Positions 8,002-12,571 of a DNA stretch of 12,571 bases are shown piece after piece. The notes under the pieces were generated by a model, which saw nothing but the letters and a program-made list of their open reading frames with translations, was not told the DNA's origin and ran no database searches. A program made the translations under genes and the position numbers. Location of the stretch: NCBI GenBank assembly GCA_937868245.1, contig CALMMI010000137.1:1-12571 (forward strand). The letters are read 5' to 3'. This stretch comes from an uncultured Ignavibacteria bacterium. GTDB lineage: Bacteria; Bacteroidota; Ignavibacteria; Kapaibacteriales; UBA961. Position 1 is the first letter of the stretch. Every line of letters starts with the position of its first letter.

Positions 8002-8042
8002 AATCGGGCTTAACTTTTTATAGTAGTTAAGCCCGATTTTTT
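8002..8042 (+). terminator. Intrinsic terminator of nuoD
   Basis: A perfect 13-bp stem (8002-8014, AATCGGGCTTAAC, with 8026-8038) has an 11-nt loop and a run of six T at 8037-8042. It starts 21 bp after the nuoD stop, so nuoD appears to be a single-gene unit. Confidence 0.93.
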
Positions 8043-8059
8043 ATTCTTACCGGAATTAA

Positions 8060-8121
8060 TACCACAAAAGGCACAAAAGAACACAATAGAACTTTTGTTT
8101 ACATTTGTGCCCTTTGTGGTA
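8060..8121. repeat. Imperfect 18-bp inverted repeat, likely dispersed repeat element
   Basis: The left arm at 8060-8077 (TACCACAAAAGGCACAAA) and the right arm at 8104-8121 are reverse complements with 17 of 18 positions matching; the spacer is 26 nt. Arms built on CACAAAGG-type words resemble short palindromic elements I recall as intergenic repeats in many environmental genomes, but no second copy is in this window. It follows the nuoD terminator closely and has no gene inside it. It could be a MITE-like or REP-like element. Confidence 0.6.
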
Positions 8122-8184
8122 AAAAGAATTTAGACAATTAACATATATTTAACTCAGGAAAAGTGATTTTAGGTAAATAGACTC

Positions 8185-8198
8185 CGTGCAAATGCACG
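8185..8198. repeat. Short palindrome upstream of porX
   Basis: CGTGCA and TGCACG lie 2 nt apart, or as RNA a 5-bp stem with an AAAT loop. It ends 65 bp before the porX ATG, in a likely promoter or leader position, so it is a candidate operator. It is more GC-rich than its surroundings. It has no T run of terminator quality. Confidence 0.4.
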
Positions 8199-8263
8199 AA
8201 TTTTAGAATTGTTCGTCTTAATTACCCACATTTTAAATTACACACTAAACGCGAGATTGCTTC

Positions 8264-9832
8264 ATGGAACATTCCAAAGGGAAAATTCTCTGGATTGACG
8301 ACGAAATTGAACTTCTTAAACCACACATTATACTACTTACCCAACGCGGTTATACTGTAGAAACCGCTTCAAACGGAGATGATGCACTCGCTTTGGCAGC
8401 CGAAAAAAACTTCGACTTGTTCTTCCTTGATGAATCCATGCTCGGAATGAGCGGCTTGGAAACCTTGTCGCGTTTGAAAGATATTGACTCGTCCAAACCG
8501 GTGGTGATGGTTACAAAGAATGAAGCTGAAAGCTTGATGGAAGATGCAATCGGACGGAAAATTGACGATTATTTGACGAAACCAGTCAATCCTGCCCAAA
8601 TTTTAGCCGCTTGTAAAAAATTCTTGGAATCTAAGAAAATAGCCCAAGGAAAGTTCACAAAAGATTATACGCAAGGATTTAATGACATTACCCGCAAGTT
8701 GTTCGGGTATATGGATTGGAACGAATGGCTTGAAGTCTATCAAAAATTGGTTGGATGGAGCATGGATTTGGATATCCATCCGGAGCTGGGCTTCGGCGAA
8801 ACACTATCTACCCAATGGCGCGAATGTAATGCATCATTTGGTCGTTTTGTGGAGGACAGCTATTTGGACTGGATTGAAGATGCACCGGAAGGTAATCCTT
8901 TGCTCTCACCTCATATTGTGGATAAGCATGTACTTCCTAAGCTGGCAAACGGTAAACCGACATTCTTCTTTGTTATTGACTGTATGCGTCTTGACCAGTG
9001 GCTTGTGATGGAAGAGCTGATTAAACCGTATTTTACCGTTCAAAAAGATTATTATTGCGGGATATTACCAACTGCAACTCCGTATGCACGGAATGCTATC
9101 TTTGCAGGATTGTACCCGTCCGAGATTAAAAAACATTACCCTCAATACGGACCGAACGAAAGTGAAAACGAACATAGCCAAAACGCCCACGAGAAAGAAC
9201 TGTTGGCAGCTTTACTCAAAAGGCGTAAAATCACTCTGAAAAATGATTTGTCGTATGTAAAAATCATTGATACGGATTTTGGCAAAAAAATTGAGAATGA
9301 AATCATGAGGTATTCTAAGAATCATTTAACAGCCATTGTGGTCAATGCTGTTGATATGATTGCACACTCACGGTCTGATTATCCGATTTTGAAAGAAATC
9401 GCACCGGATGAAAGTGCATACAGGACACTCACGAAAAGTTGGTTCCAGCATTCAAGTTTCTTCGGGATGCTCAAAACGCTTTCAACGATAAAAGATATAA
9501 ATATTGTTATTACTACCGACCACGGCTCCGTACGCTGCCTTCATGCTGTGCGTGCATTGGGTGATAGGGAAACTTCGTCCTGTTTGCGATTTAAACATGG
9601 TAAGAATGTTAAGACCGAGGCAAAGAATGCTATGTTTATCAAAAACCCCGAAGAATATAAATTGCCGATGAATGGGGTTTCAACCAATTATATTATCGCA
9701 AAAGAAGACTTCTATTTCGTGTATCCTACTGATTATCATCATTACGTTCAGCGTTATCGTGACAGTTTTCAACACGGCGGAATCTCGATGGAAGAAATGA
9801 TTTTGCCTGTTATTACGCTTGAAACGAAGTAA
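8264..9832 (+). CDS. porX: PorX-type response regulator with PglZ phosphatase-like domain
   Basis: A 522-residue two-domain cytoplasmic protein. Residues 1-122 are a receiver: acidic pair Asp12-Asp13 (LWIDDE), phospho-acceptor Asp56 (FFLDESM), Thr84 (VMVTKNE) and Lys106 (YLTKPVN). A helical linker (about 125-225) leads to a PglZ/alkaline-phosphatase-superfamily domain with candidate metal ligands in FVIDCMRLDQW (Asp239), NAVDMIAHSR (Asp364, His368), TTDHGSVR (Asp419-His420) and FQHGG (His503). A candidate nucleophilic Thr lies in ILPTATPYARN (Thr270/272). This architecture is that of PorX, which with the kinase PorY controls type IX secretion genes in Bacteroidota. All key residues are present, so it should be active. 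It follows a 280-bp gap with a terminator, a repeat and a palindrome, so it probably starts its own unit, continuing into tsaE 88 bp downstream. No secretion structural gene is nearby. Confidence 0.92.
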   Translation: MEHSKGKILWIDDEIELLKPHIILLTQRGYTVETASNGDDALALAAEKNFDLFFLDESMLGMSGLETLSRLKDIDSSKPVVMVTKNEAESLMEDAIGRKIDDYLTKPVNPAQILAACKKFLESKKIAQGKFTKDYTQGFNDITRKLFGYMDWNEWLEVYQKLVGWSMDLDIHPELGFGETLSTQWRECNASFGRFVEDSYLDWIEDAPEGNPLLSPHIVDKHVLPKLANGKPTFFFVIDCMRLDQWLVMEELIKPYFTVQKDYYCGILPTATPYARNAIFAGLYPSEIKKHYPQYGPNESENEHSQNAHEKELLAALLKRRKITLKNDLSYVKIIDTDFGKKIENEIMRYSKNHLTAIVVNAVDMIAHSRSDYPILKEIAPDESAYRTLTKSWFQHSSFFGMLKTLSTIKDINIVITTDHGSVRCLHAVRALGDRETSSCLRFKHGKNVKTEAKNAMFIKNPEEYKLPMNGVSTNYIIAKEDFYFVYPTDYHHYVQRYRDSFQHGGISMEEMILPVITLETK

Positions 9833-9862
9833 CATAATGTGTTTTTAGAGATATGGTTGCCG

Positions 9863-9886
9863 ATTAAATCGAAAATTCGATGTAAT
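9863..9886. repeat. AT-rich imperfect palindrome between porX and tsaE
   Basis: Positions 9863-9873 pair with 9876-9886 at 10 of 11 positions (core ATCGAA-AA-TTCGAT, one A/G mismatch), followed by a short T run (9886-9889). It may be a weak terminator that attenuates porX transcription or an operator for tsaE. Its low GC makes strong termination unlikely. Confidence 0.4.
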
Positions 9887-9909
9887 TTTGCCAAGTTTGT
9901 TCCACTATT

Positions 9910-9914
9910 AGGAG
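9910..9914 (+). promoter_or_regulatory. Shine-Dalgarno site of tsaE
   Basis: AGGAG lies 6 nt before the ATG at 9921 and supports that start. Confidence 0.7.
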
Positions 9915-9920
9915 TGCTGA

Positions 9921-10409
9921 ATGGAAACTGATTGTTACCATTCTCACAGCGAAGACGAAACCCATAACTTCGGTAAACAATTTGCCGAGATACTTGCCAA
10001 AGGAGATATAGTGGCATTGTTAGGTGATTTGGGAGCGGGTAAGACAGAGTTTGTGAAGGGTGTCTGTGATTATTTTCAAGTTGAAGATATTGTTTCGAGT
10101 CCAACGTTTACCATTATGAATCAGTATTTCGGTACTGATCCCGAAGGTGAGGAAATTACTATATATCATGTAGATTTATATAGGATTGACTCTACAAAGG
10201 AACTGGTGGAAATCGGGTTTGACGACTGTATGTTCTCTGAGGATGCCATAAAGTTTGTCGAGTGGTCAGAAAAAGCAGGCGATATGCTGCCGGATATTCA
10301 TTGGACGGTAGATATTAGTATTTCTCCCGAAAATGATAATGAGCGTATCATTACCATTCGTCATCCAAAAAAAGTAATGAATCATTCAATGGCAGAACAT
10401 GTTGAATAA
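9921..10409 (+). CDS. tsaE: tRNA threonylcarbamoyladenosine biosynthesis ATPase TsaE
   Basis: A 162-residue P-loop ATPase that supports the TsaB-TsaD complex in making t6A at position 37 of ANN-decoding tRNAs. Visible motifs are Walker A GDLGAGKT (35-42), SPTFTIMNQY (about 60-69), HVDLYRID (83-90), IGFDDCMFSEDAIKFVEWSEKAGDMLP (split here as IGFDDCMF at about 98-105 and VEWSEKAGDMLP at about 113-124), and a C-terminal strand NERIITIRHP. The length is normal. It lies 88 bp after porX and only 8 bp before the tatD gene, so tsaE and tatD are almost certainly co-transcribed. As I recall, porX next to tsaE is a recurring order in Bacteroidota, which fits the lineage guess. Confidence 0.95.
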   Translation: METDCYHSHSEDETHNFGKQFAEILAKGDIVALLGDLGAGKTEFVKGVCDYFQVEDIVSSPTFTIMNQYFGTDPEGEEITIYHVDLYRIDSTKELVEIGFDDCMFSEDAIKFVEWSEKAGDMLPDIHWTVDISISPENDNERIITIRHPKKVMNHSMAEHVE

Positions 10410-10417
10410 AAATCAAA

Positions 10418-11851
10418 ATGATTGATACTCACGCACATATTGATGCGGAACAATTTGATGATGACCGTAAGGAGATGCTCGAACGTGCATGGGCTGCCGG
10501 AGTAGAAGCAATAGTGATACCCTCGATTGCCCCGTCCGGATTTGATAAACTGCAGTCGATTGTAGAGTCGGACCCACGGATATTTCGCGGTATCGGCATT
10601 CATCCACACAACGCAAATGATGCTACCGATGAGCAACTGGAAAGGGTTGAGCGGGAAAGCAAGTTGGAACGTGTGGTTGCCATCGGCGAAATCGGCTTGG
10701 ACTATTATTATGATTTTGCTCCAAAGGATCTACAAAAAGAAGTGTTTCGCAAGCAATTGAATATTGCAAAGAGACAAAAATTACCTGTTATAATTCATAA
10801 CCGGGAATCGGACGAAGATGTGCTTTCGATTCTTGAAGATGAACAGGATGGCAAGTTAGATTTTGTACTCCATTGTTTCTCAAGTTCTGCAGAAGTATTA
10901 GAAAGATCATTGGCACTCGGAGCGCATATTTCTTTTACAGGTAATATTACGTACAAAAAATCAACACTCGCGGATGTAATAGCCCGCACACCAATTGAAC
11001 GAATTATGATAGAAACAGATTCCCCTTATATGACTCCAGTACCCAACCGCGGCAAACGAAATGAACCGTCTTTCGTTGGCTTTGTTGCACAAAAAATTGC
11101 TGAAATCCACTCCATCTCAATTGATAAAGTTCTTTCTATGACATCAACTACAGCAACTAAATTTTTCCGTCTTACACTTTGTACTCTGTTGGCATCAGTT
11201 CTTTCTTTAGCAGTATCGGGTACAGCACTCAGTCAGGCAAGTAGGGATAACAGGGATAATAATACTGAGGAGGAAGTGGAAGAAGAGCCGGCAAACCCGT
11301 ATGCACGGACATTTGGAATCGGTTTGATGATGGGGACAAATACAGTTGTGGAGTCGATTCATTGTACGGAAACCGGTAAAAGGGAGAGCCGTAGTTACGA
11401 AGGGATTCTATTGTATGGCGGTTCATTGGAGTATTGTCTTTTCGACCACCTACAATTTGAAGCATCGTATATCTATTCTGTTAACAACAAGGTTGTGACG
11501 GATAAAATATGGCCTACTCCAAACATTCATCAATTTATTTCATTTGCAGCCAGATTTGTAGCAAACCCGAGAAAACCTGTTTGTTTCTTTGCAACAGGAG
11601 GAAGCTCCATAATTTTGAACAGGATATTTGATCAGAATACAGTTCAAAATTCGTTTAATTTTGGAATAGGGTTGTATGGAAACATTAATACAGGCTTTGG
11701 AATAATTGTACCTACCGCCGAATTGAAATTTGATTTTCCATTTACATCTACGCAAAATCCTCAGGAAATAAAGTGCGGCATATCTCCGGCAGACATTGGC
11801 AGATTCTATTCACTTGTAAGATTCGGTGTACAGTGGTATCCTAAATTTTGA
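10418..11851 (+). CDS. TatD-family metal hydrolase fused in frame to an outer-membrane beta-barrel
   Basis: One unbroken 477-codon frame holds two proteins' worth of sequence. Residues 1-252 are a complete TatD metal-dependent hydrolase (a family of DNases acting in the cytoplasm) with all ligands: THAHID (His5, His7), GEIGLDYYYDF (Glu91), VIIHNRES (His127), LHCFSS (His152) and IETDSPYMTP (Asp201). It ends with the expected helix, TTATKFFRL. TatD proteins are normally about 250-265 residues and stop there. Here the frame continues into a hydrophobic segment (TLCTLLASVLSLAVSGTA, about 253-270), a plausible signal-peptidase site after LSQA (274), an acidic linker (EEEVEEE), and about eight amphipathic strands, ending FGVQWYPKF with a C-terminal Phe, typical of outer-membrane barrels. 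It lies 8 bp after tsaE and 27 bp before the glycosyltransferase. It may be a real fusion, two overlapping products, or a junction error; the next entry gives the second reading. Confidence 0.8.
   Translation: MIDTHAHIDAEQFDDDRKEMLERAWAAGVEAIVIPSIAPSGFDKLQSIVESDPRIFRGIGIHPHNANDATDEQLERVERESKLERVVAIGEIGLDYYYDFAPKDLQKEVFRKQLNIAKRQKLPVIIHNRESDEDVLSILEDEQDGKLDFVLHCFSSSAEVLERSLALGAHISFTGNITYKKSTLADVIARTPIERIMIETDSPYMTPVPNRGKRNEPSFVGFVAQKIAEIHSISIDKVLSMTSTTATKFFRLTLCTLLASVLSLAVSGTALSQASRDNRDNNTEEEVEEEPANPYARTFGIGLMMGTNTVVESIHCTETGKRESRSYEGILLYGGSLEYCLFDHLQFEASYIYSVNNKVVTDKIWPTPNIHQFISFAARFVANPRKPVCFFATGGSSIILNRIFDQNTVQNSFNFGIGLYGNINTGFGIIVPTAELKFDFPFTSTQNPQEIKCGISPADIGRFYSLVRFGVQWYPKF
11138..11851 (+). 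other. Possible separate outer-membrane barrel protein from an internal start
   Basis: An in-frame ATG at 11138-11140 (codon 241 of the tatD frame) would begin a 237-residue protein. Its start, MTSTTATKFFRL, supplies Lys and Arg before an 18-residue hydrophobic core, and the sequence SGTALSQA gives a small-x-small cleavage site: a complete Sec signal peptide (11138-11239). The mature 203 residues have an acidic, disordered-looking head, then about eight alternating strands ending in Phe, like an OmpA-sized barrel. No good Shine-Dalgarno site precedes this ATG (only GATAAAG). If used, the last 12 TatD residues double as the signal-peptide head. It is listed as an alternative to the fusion, not as proof of a second gene. 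Confidence 0.5.
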
Positions 11852-11878
11852 TTTGTTAACATAGATTTAGTGCTCACC

Positions 11879-12571
11879 ATGACCAATGATAGTGAATACG
11901 ACATAGCAGTTGCTTATCGCATTTATCCGGGAATCTCGAAAAAGCCCGAAATATTTCCCGATGACAAATTGAAACTTTCTGAACTGTGTTTACGTTCGTT
12001 TCGCGATTCCTTAGGTTCACTTCGTGCAAAAGTATTCGTGATTCTCGATAAATGTCCACCTGAATACAATAGCCTGTTCCTTAAATATTTTGCCGATAAG
12101 GACGTTGTATTTATAGAGGAAACGGGAATAGGCAATGCCCGAACATTTGCTTTGCAAATAAAGCTGCTTTTGGAACAAACCTACAGTGAATATATCTATT
12201 TTGCAGAAGATGATTATTTCTACTTACCGGATCAATTCAAATCGGCAATCGGTTTCATAAAAGAATATAACGCTGAGTTTGTTACTCTTTACGACCATCT
12301 GGATTCTTATACATTAGAAATTCATAATCATCCGGAAAAAATAGTAGTTTCCCAAGGTAAACATTGGCGTTCAACAGGTTCAACCTGTCTTTCATTTCTC
12401 ACAACTAAAAGAGTACTGAAAGAAACCAAAAACGTATTTGCTACGTATTCCAAAAAAAACTATGATGCAAGTATTTGGTTTGTACTAACAAAGAGGAATG
12501 TATTCAATACAATAAAGATTCCGGCTACACTTAGCGAAATACCAATGTTCAAAAGTTATGGAAAGGCATGG
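11879..12571 (+). CDS. Glycosyltransferase-like protein, C-terminus beyond the window
   Basis: An ATG at 11879 opens a frame of 231 codons that reaches the right edge without a stop. The layout is that of a GT-A fold nucleotide-sugar transferase: an early strand YDIAVAYRIYP, a strand KVFVILDKCP (about 51-60), GIGNARTFALQIKLL (about 83-97), then FAEDDYFYLPDQF (about 108-120), where the EDD plays the part of the DxD metal/donor motif. Later come HWRSTGSTCLSF and KKNYDASIWF, plausible acceptor-side segments. There is no signal peptide, so it is presumably cytoplasmic. It starts 27 bp after the tatD/barrel gene on the same strand and is probably in the same unit. The sugar and acceptor are unknown; the family call is by motif only. 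Confidence 0.65.
   Translation, partial: MTNDSEYDIAVAYRIYPGISKKPEIFPDDKLKLSELCLRSFRDSLGSLRAKVFVILDKCPPEYNSLFLKYFADKDVVFIEETGIGNARTFALQIKLLLEQTYSEYIYFAEDDYFYLPDQFKSAIGFIKEYNAEFVTLYDHLDSYTLEIHNHPEKIVVSQGKHWRSTGSTCLSFLTTKRVLKETKNVFATYSKKNYDASIWFVLTKRNVFNTIKIPATLSEIPMFKSYGKAW

Noticed and set aside
8682..9008. 108-codon second frame inside porX
   Set aside because: It is an alternate-frame shadow within a gene whose receiver and PglZ motifs are intact.

Overview
The window looks like a chromosomal piece of a bacterium from the Bacteroidota/Chlorobi (FCB) superphylum, possibly an Ignavibacteria- or Kapabacteria-like lineage. The main marker is a PorX-type protein (receiver domain plus PglZ-type alkaline-phosphatase domain), the response regulator tied to type IX secretion in this superphylum. 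A mid-length helical repeat protein of a style common in these genomes, the moderate-to-low GC and the scarcity of clear Shine-Dalgarno sites agree with this. The assignment is inference; there is no rRNA or other direct taxonomic marker. I see no tRNA, CRISPR array, transposase or phage gene.

Left part (1-6373), mostly minus strand. A membrane-anchored hypothetical protein runs off the left edge. After a gap with a strong minus-strand terminator come a monoheme cytochrome c lipoprotein and a 518-residue helical-repeat protein. A 57-codon two-helix membrane protein on the plus strand fits between that gene and mraY, stopping 3 bp from mraY's stop. mraY (lipid I synthesis) has none of its usual division/cell-wall cluster neighbours. 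Upstream of it are a SAM-dependent methyltransferase with an unrecognised N-terminal region and ruvX/yqgF.

Right part (6374-12571), plus strand. A solitary nuoD (complex I 49-kDa subunit) is followed by a textbook intrinsic terminator. Next is a larger imperfect palindrome (8060-8121) that looks like a dispersed repeat. Then a likely transcription unit follows: porX, tsaE (tRNA t6A synthesis), a tatD-type metal hydrolase gene, and a glycosyltransferase-like gene that runs off the right edge.

The most unusual object is the tatD gene. Its reading frame does not stop at the normal TatD end but continues in frame into a signal-peptide-like segment, an acidic linker and a predicted 8-stranded outer-membrane beta-barrel ending in Phe. 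An in-frame ATG at 11138 would give the barrel a complete signal peptide whose basic start region is the TatD C-terminal helix. This is either a true fusion, two overlapping same-frame products, or a deletion or assembly junction. It sits directly downstream of the secretion regulator porX, which makes it the best candidate for follow-up.
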